Source: Lysobacterales bacterium (GTDB lineage Bacteria; Pseudomonadota; Gammaproteobacteria; Xanthomonadales; SZUA-5). Taken from it: DNA of 64,000 bases. The translations under genes and the position numbers were made by a program. Shown here one piece after another: positions 26,973 through 37,242 of this stretch (position 1 is its first letter; every line of letters begins with the position of its first letter). Location: NCBI GenBank assembly GCA_019187485.1, contig JABAQR010000016.1:25964-89963 (forward strand), written 5' to 3'. A model generated the notes under the pieces. That model made no database searches, had not been told where the DNA came from, and saw only the letters and a program-made list of their open reading frames with translations.

Positions 26973-29025
26973 GCTACCGTCGCCACATCGACGGCCTGCG
27001 CGCGGTAGCGGTGCTGGCGGTGGTGGCGTTTCACGCCGGGGTGCCGTGGCTGCCGGGCGGCTACGTCGGGGTGGACGTGTTCTTCGTGGTGTCCGGGTTT
27101 TTGATCACCGGGCTGCTGCTGCGCGAATTCGAGACGCGCGGCGACATTTCGCTGGTCGGCTTCTACGAACGCCGGGTGCGGCGGCTGGGGCCGGCACTGT
27201 TGCTGGTGCTGGCGGTCACGCTGGCGCTGGGCGCGGTGTATCTGGTGCCGATCGGGGGCGAGCAGCAGGGACTGGCGAAGTCGGCCATCGCCACCTTGCT
27301 GCTGGGCTCAAACGTCTGGTTCGCGCATGCCACCGGCGGTTATTTTGATGCGCCTGCGGCGGCGCAGCCGCTGCTGCACACCTGGTCGCTGTCGGTTGAG
27401 GAGCAGTTCTATCTGGTCTGGCCGACGCTGTTGTTGTTGACGTCACGCTGGGCGGTGCGCAGGCGCTCCGATCCGGCGCGGGCGGCGGCGTGGATGCTGG
27501 CGCTGGTGGGGATCGGGTCGCTGGCGCTGTCGATCGTCACCACCGGGACGCATCCGGAGTTCGCGTTCTTCGGTTCGCCGACGCGGGCCTGGGAGTTCGC
27601 GATCGGCGGGCTGGCGTTCTTCCTGGTCTGCAGGCGCAGCGCGCCGATTCCGCTGGCGCAGTCGCTGGCATGGCTGGGCCTGGCGATGATCCTGTGGGCC
27701 TGCGCGACATTCTCGGAAAGCGCGACTCCGTTCCCCGGCTGGCGCGCGGGCATCCCGGCAGTGGGCGCGGCGCTGGTGATCCTCGGCGGCGAGCACGCCG
27801 AGCGCGGCTGGTGTACGCGCCTGCTGTCGCTGCGGCCGATGGTGCGGGTCGGGCTGCTGTCGTACTCGCTGTACCTGTGGCACTGGCCGCTGCTGGTCAT
27901 CGCGCGTCTGGACACGCTGGGGGAGATCGGTCCGTGGGGGACCGCAGCGATTTGCGCGCTGGCGTTCGTGCTGGCGTGACCTATCGCTTCGTCGAGAATC
28001 CGCTGCGTCGCCGGCAGTACTCGCTGATGGCTACGCGCCCGAGAGCGTTCACCGTGGGCGCGCTGGGCTGTCTTGCGGTGATGGTGCTGGCCGGTGGGCT
28101 GGGCGCGTGGGCGCGGGTGGGCTGGCGCGGGGATGATCAGCAGACGGCGTTGCAGACCGCGTTGCGTGGCATGCGCAAGTCGCTGTCGGGCTGTGCGCAG
28201 GAACGCCCGTATTCCGGCACCCTCCTGCAACGCGAAGAATGCGCGCCCTCGACGGCGGGGATCCTGCTATGGGGCGATTCCCATGCCGATGCACTGGCGC
28301 CTGCGGTTGCCGAAGTTGCGCGCCAACGCGGTGAGCCTGTTCGCATCCGTTTCATGCCTGAATGCCCGCCGGTTCCTGGCTATTCGCCGGCGATGGTCGG
28401 CATCGATTTCCCGAAAGGCAGTGGCAGCTTCGCCGGCTGCGAGCGGTTCAATTCGGATGTTCTGGCAGAAATCATGCGTTCGCGCGGCAGCGGGCTCCAC
28501 ACGGTGGTCATGGTGGCGCATTGGCGCGCCTACTTGAGCACCGAGGCGGCGCGCGAGAAGGTGCAGGCGCAGTGGATGGCGACATTGGGCAAGCTGCGGG
28601 GCGCAGGGCTGCGGGTGGTGGTGCTGGCACCCGGCGTGGACTTTTTCCACGACGTGCCGGCCTGCCTCGCGCGCCGACCGGCGGCGGTCTGCGACATGGA
28701 TCGCGGCACGGCCGAGGCGCAGCGCGGTGAGGCGCTTGCGCTGCTGCGAAGAGCCGTTGCTTCCATGCCGAACAGTGTCCTGCTGGACCCGCTGGTTTCG
28801 CTCTGCTCGGCAGCCAGTTGCTCCGGCTTGGCGGGTGGGGAGGTACTGTATTCCGACCGCCATCATCTCAGCGTTGCCGGCGCCATGCGGCTGCTTCCGG
28901 CGCTTTCCTCCATGCTCGATCCAGCCCTGACGAGCACTCCGCAAACGCCGGAAGCGGGAAGCAGGGGAACGAGCAGCGCGTCCGTCAACGCGGTCCGTGG
29001 TACCTCTTCGGAGACGATGCACTGA
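26960..29025 (+). pseudogene. Acyltransferase-3/SGNH O-acetylase with a frameshift
   Basis: The first part (26960-27979) encodes an OafA-type membrane acyltransferase: YRRHIDGLRAVAVLAVVAFH, VDVFFVVSGFLITGLLL, LLHTWSLSVEEQFYLVWPTL and about ten hydrophobic segments. The frame stops at 27977-27979 in the last helix. The continuation TYRFVENPLRRRQYS and the periplasmic SGNH domain (LLWGDSHADALAP near 28265, SDRHHLSVAGAM near 28855) are in another frame, running to 29025. One extra base, or the loss of four bases in a TGGGTG-type repeat, explains the break. Intact homologues O-acetylate lipid-linked or exported glycans. Confidence 0.82.
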
Positions 29026-29174
29026 TGCGCGTGGCCATGGTCACCACCCACACGATCCAGTATCAGGTTCCGTGGCTGCGGCTGACCGAGCCGAGCATTC
29101 CGCAGGCGATGAACGTCGGCCTGCAGGAAGCGAGGTCGGATGTTGTGCTGTCCAGCCGCCCGAACGCCTCGTAA
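29025..29174 (+). pseudogene. Chimeric fragment of two glycosyltransferase genes
   Basis: A 49-codon ORF. Its first 20 codons (VAMVTTHTIQYQVPWLRL) are nearly identical at DNA level to the 5' end of the GT4 gene at 30080. From about 29085 it instead matches the GT2 gene at 25117 (LRLTEPSIPQAMNVGLQEAR versus LRLSEPSIPHAMNVGLLQAR). The join lies in a shared TGGCTGCG(G/C)CTG sequence, so recombination at microhomology is likely. The ORF then ends out of context. No function is expected. Confidence 0.75.
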
Positions 29175-29190
29175 TGCAGACGTCATTACG
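29170..29190. promoter_or_regulatory. Putative operator of the DUF1778/GNAT module
   Basis: A perfect inverted repeat, CGTAATG-7 bases-CATTACG, lies about 40 bases upstream of the antitoxin start. A TATGCT-like -10 sequence follows at 29197. TacA-type antitoxins bind such palindromes for autoregulation. This is an inference from position and symmetry. Confidence 0.5.
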
Positions 29191-29230
29191 TGGTGCTATG
29201 CTGGTGGCTCATCCTGCTGCGAACCCTGAC

Positions 29231-30009
<779 letters not shown>

Positions 30010-30079
30010 TCGCCTTGGACGGGCGATACGGTACGGATGAGTCGTGTCGCCGATCGATGAAGTCGACGCCACCCGCCGC

Positions 30080-31249
30080 ATGAAGATCGCCATGGTCACC
30101 ACCCACCCGATCCAGTATCAGGTCCCGTGGCTGCGGCTGCTCGGGCAGCGCCCCGGGATCGATCTGCACGTCTATTTCGCGATGCTGCCCGACGCTGACC
30201 AGCAGGGACGTGAATTCGGGGTCGCCTTCCAGTGGGACATCCCGCTGCTGGGAGGGTATGCCCATACGGTGCTGGACAACGTTGCGCAGCACCCGTCCTT
30301 GACGGCCTTTGGCGGTTGCGACACGCCGGGGGTTCGCGACGAGCTGAAGCGCGGCAAGTTCGATGCGGTGATTGTCAACGGCTGGGGCACCAAGACCTGC
30401 CTGCAGGCGCTGCTGGCCTGCCGCCTGCAGGGCATCCCGTGCATCGTGCGCGGCGAGGCCAACGGCCTGCGCCCACGTGCTGCGTGGAAGCGCTTCCTGC
30501 ATGCCCGCCTGCTGTCGCAGTACGCGGCATGCCTGGCCATCGGCAGCAACAACCGGCGCTACCTGCTCGATGCCGGGGTGCCGTCGTCGCGGATTTTCGA
30601 TACGCCCTACTGTATCGACAACGAATCCTTCGCCACGGCGGCGGAGCGCTGGCGCAGCGCGACCGGCGTGACGGCACTGAAAGCGCGCTTCGGGTTGGAC
30701 CCGGCGCGTGCGACGTTCCTGTTTTCCGGGAAGTTCGTCAACAAGAAGCGGTCCGGTGACATCGTCGCGGCACTGGCCCGCATGACGGACGCCGAGCGCG
30801 CGCGGATTCAGGTGCTGCTGGTCGGCGACGGCCCCTTGGCCGCGGACCTGCGCGCGCAGGCGGAGGGCTTGCCGGTGCATTTTTCCGGATTCCTCAACCA
30901 GTCCGAGATCACGGCGGCCTATGCCGCTTCGGACTGCCTCGTGCTCCCTTCCGACAGCGGTGAAACCTGGGGGCTGGTGGTCAACGAGGCGATGGCCTGC
31001 GGCCTGCCGGCGTTGGTCAGCGACCAGGTGGGCTGCGCGATCGATCTCGTCGAGGACGGGGTCACGGGCTGGGCTTTCCGTTGCGCGGATGTCGCCCATC
31101 TGGCCGAGAGAATGCTCGCGGTGCAGAAGCCGGGACGATGCGCCGAGATGGGTCGTGCGGCGCGCGCCCATGTCGAGGCCGGCTACCACTTTGATCGGGT
31201 GGTGGACGGCGTGATGGACGCGGTCGCTTCGTTGAGCGGACGCGCATGA
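30080..31249 (+). CDS. Glycosyltransferase family 4 protein
   Basis: A 389-residue GT-B enzyme. The first strand is IAMVTTHPIQYQVPWLRLL. TFLFSGKFVNKKRSGDIVAA near residue 213, VHFSGFLNQSEITAAYAASD near 269 and SGETWGLVVNEAMACGLPAL near 294, with the EX7E-type element, give the donor site. The ATG at 30080 is supported by the damaged second copy at 29025, which starts at the same codon; a GTG at 30044 is possible. The gene shares a four-base overlap with the next one. The sugar is unknown. Confidence 0.85.
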   Translation: MKIAMVTTHPIQYQVPWLRLLGQRPGIDLHVYFAMLPDADQQGREFGVAFQWDIPLLGGYAHTVLDNVAQHPSLTAFGGCDTPGVRDELKRGKFDAVIVNGWGTKTCLQALLACRLQGIPCIVRGEANGLRPRAAWKRFLHARLLSQYAACLAIGSNNRRYLLDAGVPSSRIFDTPYCIDNESFATAAERWRSATGVTALKARFGLDPARATFLFSGKFVNKKRSGDIVAALARMTDAERARIQVLLVGDGPLAADLRAQAEGLPVHFSGFLNQSEITAAYAASDCLVLPSDSGETWGLVVNEAMACGLPALVSDQVGCAIDLVEDGVTGWAFRCADVAHLAERMLAVQKPGRCAEMGRAARAHVEAGYHFDRVVDGVMDAVASLSGRA

Positions 31250-32361
31250 CCGGGGACCGACTGAAGATCGCACTCGTCTGCACCGCGGCGCCGGACGCGC
31301 CGGGAAGCATGCGCGCATACGCCGAAACCTTAATGGACGCATTGGTCCGGTTTGCGCCAGACCTCGACGTACGCCGACTCAGCATCGGTTCTCCTGCCGG
31401 CCGAGGCCATTGGTCCGCGCGTTGGGAGACGACCCGACTTCCATGGCGCGCTTGGCGCTTGGACAACGATTGGCCGGATGTTTGGCATGTGCTCGATGGC
31501 AGTCGTGCCTACCTTACGGGCCTTCTGCGTGGTGCGGCGTGTGTCGTCACCGCCCACGATCTGATTCCATGGCTTCAGGCGAAGGGACGCTTTCCTGGCG
31601 CGCCGCGCGCCAGTCGGGCCGCCGCGCTGTTGTGGCGTCTCAACGCGCGCAGCATGCGGAAAGCGGATACGCTCGTTTGCGATAGTCACTCGACGGCCCG
31701 CGATGCGCAAGAGTGCTTCCAGGTTCCGGTGTCCCGCTGCCGAGTGGTTCCGTTGCCACTTCGGCCCTCGTTGGCTCGGCTTGCTTCCGAGCCGTCCGAC
31801 ATGGCACGCGAGCAAGGGCTGGTTCTCCACCTCGGCAACAACGGTTTCTACAAGTGGCGCGAGCAGGTGCTCCGGATCTTTGCGCGCCTCGATCGGGCAC
31901 GAGCGCGACGGTTGGTCATGGCGGGACCGCCGCCCACCGCGGGAATGAGGGACCTGGCGAGCCAGCTGGGCATCACCGAGCGGGTGAACTGGGTCGGCGA
32001 TCCGGACGATGACCGGCTTGCGGAACTCTATCGACGGGCCTCGCTGCTGCTCTTCCCATCCCGCTACGAAGGCTATGGCTGGCCGGTATTGGAGGCGATG
32101 AGCTTCGGGCTGCCGGTGGTGTGCAGCGACCGCGGATCGCTGCCGGAGGTAGCCGGCGATGCCTGTCCCTGCCTCGACCCGGACGACCTCGAAGCGATGG
32201 CCGGCGTCGTGTCCGCTATTCTCGACGAGCCGCTGCGCGCGGCCGCGTTGGCGCGTGCAGGTCTGCGCCGCGCCGGGGCGCTATGTGTCGCCGACTTTGC
32301 CGCCACGATGTGCACTATTTATCGCGAGCTTCGACCGCGCCGTGGGGTGGTCGCCACATGA
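31246..32361 (+). CDS. Glycosyltransferase family 4 protein
   Basis: A 371-residue GT4 enzyme. LKIALVCTAAPDAPGSMRAY opens the N-terminal domain, and CVVTAHDLIPWLQA near residue 98 is the acceptor-side motif of mannosyl/rhamnosyl-type enzymes. VNWVGDPDDDRLAELYRRAS near 246 and YEGYGWPVLEAMSFGLPVVC near 271 form the donor site with an EX7E motif. It overlaps its neighbours by four bases on both sides, so it belongs to one operon with 30080 and 32358. Confidence 0.86.
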   Translation: MTGDRLKIALVCTAAPDAPGSMRAYAETLMDALVRFAPDLDVRRLSIGSPAGRGHWSARWETTRLPWRAWRLDNDWPDVWHVLDGSRAYLTGLLRGAACVVTAHDLIPWLQAKGRFPGAPRASRAAALLWRLNARSMRKADTLVCDSHSTARDAQECFQVPVSRCRVVPLPLRPSLARLASEPSDMAREQGLVLHLGNNGFYKWREQVLRIFARLDRARARRLVMAGPPPTAGMRDLASQLGITERVNWVGDPDDDRLAELYRRASLLLFPSRYEGYGWPVLEAMSFGLPVVCSDRGSLPEVAGDACPCLDPDDLEAMAGVVSAILDEPLRAAALARAGLRRAGALCVADFAATMCTIYRELRPRRGVVAT

Positions 32362-33380
32362 CCGATTGCATCCCGACCACAAACGTGAACGCACCCCCGA
32401 ATGGCAAGAGCGCATTGATCATCGGCGTGTCCGGCCAGGACGGCGCGCTGCTGGCACGTCTGCTGCTCGCCAAGGGCTATCATGTACACGGGAGCTCGAG
32501 AGACGCGCAGATCGGGAACTTCGGCAACCTGGAGCGCGTCGGTGTGCGCCATCGTGTGCAACTGCACTCGGCGGTGACCACCGATTTTCGAAGCGTGGCG
32601 CAGTTGCTGAGCCGCACCGCCCCGGATGAGGTCTACTTGTTGGCGGGACAGAGTTCGGTCGGGTTGTCCTTCGAACAACCGGTGGAAACGTTGGAGAGCA
32701 TCGCGCTCGGTACGTTGAATCTGCTGGAAGCCATCCGCTTTCTCGGATTGCCCACCCGCCTGTACAACGCAGGCTCGAGTGAATGCTTCGGAGATCAGGA
32801 GGAGCCTGCCGATGAACAGACGGCGTTTCGGCCGCGCAGCCCCTATGCCGTCGCGAAGGCCAGTGCGCACTGGGCGGTGGCCAGCTATCGGGAAGCCTAT
32901 GGCTTGCATGCCTGCACCGGAATCTTGTTCAATCACGAATCGCCGTTGCGTCCGCTGCGGTTCGTCACCCGCAAGATCGTTGCGAGCGTCTGTCGCATCG
33001 CCGCCGGAAGCGCAGAGCGCTTGCGCCTGGGCAACCTCGACATCGAACGCGATTGGGGATGGGCGCCGGAGTACGTGGACGCCATGTGGCGCATGCTGCA
33101 GTTGCCCGAGGCGAATGATTTCGTGATCGCTACCGGCCAGGCACATTCGCTGCGCAGCTTCGTCGAGTTCGCCTTCGCTGCGCTGGACTTGGACTGGCGA
33201 GCACACGTCGATTATGACGACGACTTGCGCCGGCCGAGCGACCTTCGGCGTAGCGTCGGTTGTCCGCGTCGGGCCGCCGAGTATCTCGGGTGGAAGGCCA
33301 CTTCCGATTTGCAGAGCGTTATCCGCCGGATGCTGGACGCCGAGCAGGGAAGAGCGTGGCCGATGCAGGCAAATTCTTGA
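32358..33380 (+). CDS. GDP-mannose 4,6-dehydratase-like SDR enzyme
   Basis: A 340-residue extended SDR. ALIIGVSGQDGALLARLLLA near residue 19 is the NADP-binding loop. DEVYLLAGQSSVGLSFEQPV near 91, AGSSECFGDQEEP near 137, PRSPYAVAKASAHW with the YxxxK pair near 159, and [19 protein letters not shown] near 190 are typical of GDP-mannose 4,6-dehydratases. It is clearly divergent from the second enzyme of this type at 45085. It may use the same substrate or act as a related GDP-deoxyhexulose reductase. The product would feed a deoxyhexose branch. Confidence 0.8.
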   Translation: MTDCIPTTNVNAPPNGKSALIIGVSGQDGALLARLLLAKGYHVHGSSRDAQIGNFGNLERVGVRHRVQLHSAVTTDFRSVAQLLSRTAPDEVYLLAGQSSVGLSFEQPVETLESIALGTLNLLEAIRFLGLPTRLYNAGSSECFGDQEEPADEQTAFRPRSPYAVAKASAHWAVASYREAYGLHACTGILFNHESPLRPLRFVTRKIVASVCRIAAGSAERLRLGNLDIERDWGWAPEYVDAMWRMLQLPEANDFVIATGQAHSLRSFVEFAFAALDLDWRAHVDYDDDLRRPSDLRRSVGCPRRAAEYLGWKATSDLQSVIRRMLDAEQGRAWPMQANS

Positions 33381-34498
33381 TGCATCTCGCTATCGACGCC
33401 TTGCCGATCAACAATTTTTCGGGTCGAGCGGTTCTGCGAGGACACCTGAGAAACCTCGCGAACGCCGGCCGTGGTCGTCATCAGTTCACGATATTCCATC
33501 ATGCGGCCAACAACGATCTCCGGGAAGAGCTTGGCGAGCATGTTCGATTCCACTGTTGCCCGGTGGGAAGCGGCTGGATTGGGCGAATCGCCTGGCAATC
33601 GTTTCAATTCGACAGGATTCTGCGTTCAATCCGGGCGGATGCAGTGCTTTCGACCTCTGGCGCGTTGATTCCAAACATCGGGATTCCGCAGTGGGTATTC
33701 GCGCAGAATCCATGGTGTTTTTTTTCGAACTTTCATCGTGGAAGTGAGCGCCTCAAGGCTTGGTTGCAGCGACGAGGCTACCGTGAAGCGCAGCGGAAGG
33801 CACAGGCGATATTCTATCTTTCGGACTACATGCGTCGATTGTATGGAAAGAACGCCAAGGGCGCTGTCGCGGCTGGCGCGACCATATACGTCGGCGTAGA
33901 CCAGGACTACTTCAGATTGGCTCAGCAGACACCACCACCTGCCTACGAAGAGCGCCCGTGCGAAGTCTTGACCGTGTCGGTCATGACACCTCACAAATCG
34001 ATCGAAGACATCATTGCTGCATTTGCGATCCTGCGCGCACGCGGAGTGGACGCGAGCCTGCGGCTGGTCGGCCCATGGGCAACGCCAGTTTATAGAAAAC
34101 GCATCGAATCGATGATTCGTTTGCGCGGTTTGGATAATTGCATCAGTATCGAAGGTCATTTGAGTCGACTGGAGCTTGCTTGTGCATACAAGAGGGCGCG
34201 CGTATTCTGTCTGCTGAGCCGATGCGAATCTTTCGGAATACCGGCCGTGGAGGCTCAGGTGTTCGGTACCCCTACGGTGGTGGCTGACGTGTGTGCGCCA
34301 CCCGAGATTGCAGGTCCAGGCGGCAAGATCGTGGCTGAAGGCGATAGCGTTGCCGCTGCCGCTGCGCTGACGCAGCTCTTGACCAACGAAGACGCGTGGA
34401 AGACAGCGTCTCGGGACGCCTTTGCGAACGCTCAGAGATTTCACTGGGACAATCTCAGCAGACCCATTGTCGACATGATGAATGGGTGGCAACCATGA
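33380..34498 (+). CDS. Glycosyltransferase family 4 protein
   Basis: A 372-residue GT4 enzyme starting in the preceding stop (TGATG). MHLAIDALPINNFSGRAVLR opens it. EVLTVSVMTPHKSIEDIIAA near residue 194 and FCLLSRCESFGIPAVEAQVF near 274 form the donor site and EX7E motif. PWATPVYRKRIESM near 231 is usual for the family. Its DNA is less GC-rich than that of 30080-33380. It overlaps the polymerase-like gene by four bases. Confidence 0.84.
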   Translation: MHLAIDALPINNFSGRAVLRGHLRNLANAGRGRHQFTIFHHAANNDLREELGEHVRFHCCPVGSGWIGRIAWQSFQFDRILRSIRADAVLSTSGALIPNIGIPQWVFAQNPWCFFSNFHRGSERLKAWLQRRGYREAQRKAQAIFYLSDYMRRLYGKNAKGAVAAGATIYVGVDQDYFRLAQQTPPPAYEERPCEVLTVSVMTPHKSIEDIIAAFAILRARGVDASLRLVGPWATPVYRKRIESMIRLRGLDNCISIEGHLSRLELACAYKRARVFCLLSRCESFGIPAVEAQVFGTPTVVADVCAPPEIAGPGGKIVAEGDSVAAAAALTQLLTNEDAWKTASRDAFANAQRFHWDNLSRPIVDMMNGWQP

Positions 34499-35904
34499 CC
34501 ATGTTGCTTACCCTGATCGCGGTCATGGCAGCGGCGCTCGCTTCCCTCAGTAGTTGGCGTCGCATGTACTTTCTGATCATTGTGATCGCAGCGGTTCAGG
34601 ATCCTCTCAGAAAAATCACTCCAGGGACCCCTGGATGGTTTACTTTGCTGTCGTTGCCGGTATTTTTTTCCGCACTGCTTGCATCCCGAGCAAAAATCCC
34701 AGGTTGGTGGGCTGCATTCAAGACTGCCTGCCCATCGATCACTAAAGGAATTTATTTGTTGTGTCTGCTCGTGATCCCCGCCGTGGTAATTTCTGTCAGT
34801 TATTCATCCGGAAGTTGGCAATATACATTGTTGGGCTTGACATCGTATTCATTGATCTTCTTGTCGATCATCGCTGGGTTCCACTTCGGTAGAAGTGTGG
34901 AATCCATACGCAAACTGATCGCATTTTATGTCGGCGTGCATGCACTGGTTTTGGTCGGTGGGGTCATCCAGTATCTTGGAATGTTCGAGGGACTTGATGT
35001 CATCGGCGACCGCGCCCTGGGACATGAATGGCTTCGCTGGATTCCAGGATATGTGGTGCACTTGATCTCCGGATTTTACCGCAGCGCAGACGTGATGGGC
35101 TGGCACGCCGCGACTGTGTGCATGCTCGCGTTGATCCTCGCGTTCTCGGAGACCGGCAAGGCCCGATGGTTCTGGACAATGATTGCAGCCTGGGCGGTTT
35201 TTGGTTTGTTTCTGTGCGGACGACGAAAAATGGTTTTCATGCTGCCGATCTTTCTGTTCACACTGACGTGGGTGTACTTCTATTTTGGTCGCGCAGCACG
35301 GGTGCTCCCCATGATTGGATTTCTGGTAGTGCCTGCGGCATCGGTGTACTTCGTCAGTGATTTTCTGGGTGAAGAGTCCGCGCAAATTCAGTACTACAGT
35401 TCCGCGCGAGAAGGCGACACCGCGTTTGATCGTTTGAGTGGGCACGGTTTCAATTCAGTTCTTGAAACTGTGCGACAGGCCGGATTTTTCGGTCATGGTC
35501 TTGGATTTGCGACACCAGGCTCGCATCATATCGGTGCAGCACGTCCACGAATCTGGCAGGAGAGCGGAACCAGTCGAATCATGGTCGAGTTGGGCGTGCC
35601 TGGCTTCGTCGGATTCGTCGGGACGTTGATTGCCCTGGTCGTCAGACTCTGGTCTGTCACCAGAATGCATCTGCGCAGGCGCACACCAGCGGGCATCTAT
35701 GCCGCTGGACTGTTTGCACTATTCCTTGCGAACCTTGGGAGTCTGACCGTATCCGGGCAAATATTGGCAGACAGTTTCATCGTGATCTTTCTGGGCTCCC
35801 TGGTGGGGATTGGTCTCGGATTTGCACGCCCGACATTCATGAACGTCATGCAGACGAGGCAAAACGGCGGTGAAGCTGGATATTCGACGCAATCGCTCCG
35901 CTAG
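34495..35904 (+). CDS. O-antigen polymerase/ligase-like membrane protein
   Basis: A 469-residue protein with about eleven hydrophobic segments. A periplasmic loop between residues 290 and 365 contains SSAREGDTAFDRLSGHGFNS and ARPRIWQESGTSRIMVELGV. This arrangement (many helices, one large loop near the C-terminus, a Gly-Phe/Arg-rich loop and a conserved ELGVPGFVGF helix) is shared by Wzy polymerases and WaaL/O-antigen ligases, which cannot be separated by sequence alone. Because the locus has a Wzm/Wzt exporter, a ligase or an extra polymerisation step are both possible. Confidence 0.72.
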   Translation: MTMLLTLIAVMAAALASLSSWRRMYFLIIVIAAVQDPLRKITPGTPGWFTLLSLPVFFSALLASRAKIPGWWAAFKTACPSITKGIYLLCLLVIPAVVISVSYSSGSWQYTLLGLTSYSLIFLSIIAGFHFGRSVESIRKLIAFYVGVHALVLVGGVIQYLGMFEGLDVIGDRALGHEWLRWIPGYVVHLISGFYRSADVMGWHAATVCMLALILAFSETGKARWFWTMIAAWAVFGLFLCGRRKMVFMLPIFLFTLTWVYFYFGRAARVLPMIGFLVVPAASVYFVSDFLGEESAQIQYYSSAREGDTAFDRLSGHGFNSVLETVRQAGFFGHGLGFATPGSHHIGAARPRIWQESGTSRIMVELGVPGFVGFVGTLIALVVRLWSVTRMHLRRRTPAGIYAAGLFALFLANLGSLTVSGQILADSFIVIFLGSLVGIGLGFARPTFMNVMQTRQNGGEAGYSTQSLR

Positions 35905-36418
35905 ACCGTATTCCAGAAAAGAATACGCCGGCCGTATGTTATGGGCCTTGGCCACGCCGTTCTTTCGCGCAAGTCCCAGAATCTGCCATGGCTGGCGCGC
36001 TGCTATTCTGCGGCTCTTTGGAGCGAAGATCGGAGACCGAGTTCATATCTACCCTGGCGCTAGAATCGAAATCCCCTGGAATCTTTCGGTTGGCGATGAT
36101 TCGAGCATCGGGGAGGCCGCGTGGATCTACAACCTTGGAAAAGTGACGATTGGTAGTGAATCGACAATCTCGCACCGTGCGCATCTTTGTGCGGGTACAC
36201 ACGACTACACGGACACGGCATTACCGTTGAAGCGCTTGCCGATTGTGATTGGTTCGGGTGTCTGGATATGTGCCGACGCCTTCGTTGGACCGGGGGTCTG
36301 CGTGCAAGACGGCGCAGTGGTCGCGGCTGGTGCGGTGGTGGTGAAGGACGTCCCGTCCGCAATGGTCGTCGGCGGGAATCCGGCAAGAATATTGAAACAC
36401 AGGGTGATGGTGTCATGA
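35870..36418 (+). CDS. Hexapeptide-repeat sugar acetyltransferase (WcaF-like)
   Basis: A 182-residue LbH acetyltransferase with a GTG start that overlaps the previous gene by 35 bases. ATPFFRASPRICHGWRAAIL and LRLFGAKIGDRVHIYPGARI match the WcaF/colanic-acid acetyltransferase start. HLCAGTHDYTDTALPLKRLP near residue 105 carries the catalytic His, and the repeats end with VVAAGAVVVKDVPSAMVVGG. It transfers acetyl from acetyl-CoA to a sugar hydroxyl. Confidence 0.85.
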   Translation: MKLDIRRNRSARPYSRKEYAGRMLWALATPFFRASPRICHGWRAAILRLFGAKIGDRVHIYPGARIEIPWNLSVGDDSSIGEAAWIYNLGKVTIGSESTISHRAHLCAGTHDYTDTALPLKRLPIVIGSGVWICADAFVGPGVCVQDGAVVAAGAVVVKDVPSAMVVGGNPARILKHRVMVS

Positions 36419-37242
36419 TTTCCGTCGTGATATTGACGAAAGACGAAGAGATCAATCTGCCCCGTTGCCTCGCGAGTGTGGCGTTCAGCAACGATGTAGT
36501 GCTGGTGGATTCGGGCAGCCAAGATCGGACGCTGGAGATTGCTCGTTCCGCTGGAGTTCGAGTATTCACGCGGAGCTTCGACTCATTCGCCAAGCAGCGC
36601 AACTTTGCCTTGGAGCAAGAGTTGCGGAACGATTGGGTGCTTCATCTTGATGCTGATGAAGCCGTCACACCGGAGCTGGAGCGCGAGCTGATGGAAGTGG
36701 TGCGGTCTCCAATGCAATTCTCCGCGTTTCAAGTGGCATCTCGCCTGATATTCATGGGACGGTGGCTCAAACATGCCGGGATGTATCCATGTTACCAGGT
36801 TCGGTTCGGACGGAAGGATACACTGAGTTTCGTGGATTTCGGTCATGGACAACGTGAACTCGTGAAGCACGGCAAAGTTGGCACGCTGCGAGCTCCTCTC
36901 GAACATCATAACTTCTCGAAGGGAATTGCAGATTGGTCCAGGAGGCATTTGGGCTATGCAAGAACTGAGGCACATCTGTATGCGGGTGTTCCGGATGCCA
37001 TCGACTTCGGCGGTCTGATCTCGACCGATCGAGTAATTCGGCGAAGGACCTTGAAAAATATCTCTCTTCGCATCCCATTTCGCCCAGTATTGCGCTTTCT
37101 TTATGTCTACGTGGCGAAACTCGGATTTCTTGATGGCCTCGCGGGGATTCGGTATGCCTACTTGATGTGCTGGTACCAATTGATGATCGATCTTTGTGTT
37201 GAGGAGATCCAGGCCCAGCGGCTCCAAAAGGAGCTCCGATGA
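36415..37242 (+). CDS. Glycosyltransferase family 2 protein (WaaE/KdtX-like)
   Basis: A 275-residue GT2 enzyme. ISVVILTKDEEINLPRCLAS, VVLVDSGSQDRTLEIA, FAKQRNFALEQ and WVLHLDADEAVTPELE are the donor and DxD motifs of the WaaE/KdtX group, which adds a hexose to lipopolysaccharide core. HHNFSKGIADWSRRHLGYA near residue 162 is also typical. It overlaps both neighbours by four bases, so the kinase at 37239 is translationally coupled to it. Confidence 0.86.
   Translation: MISVVILTKDEEINLPRCLASVAFSNDVVLVDSGSQDRTLEIARSAGVRVFTRSFDSFAKQRNFALEQELRNDWVLHLDADEAVTPELERELMEVVRSPMQFSAFQVASRLIFMGRWLKHAGMYPCYQVRFGRKDTLSFVDFGHGQRELVKHGKVGTLRAPLEHHNFSKGIADWSRRHLGYARTEAHLYAGVPDAIDFGGLISTDRVIRRRTLKNISLRIPFRPVLRFLYVYVAKLGFLDGLAGIRYAYLMCWYQLMIDLCVEEIQAQRLQKELR

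Noticed and set aside
33718..33725. T8 run as an intrinsic terminator
   Set aside because: It lies inside a GT4 coding sequence, encodes Phe residues in frame, and has no GC stem before it.
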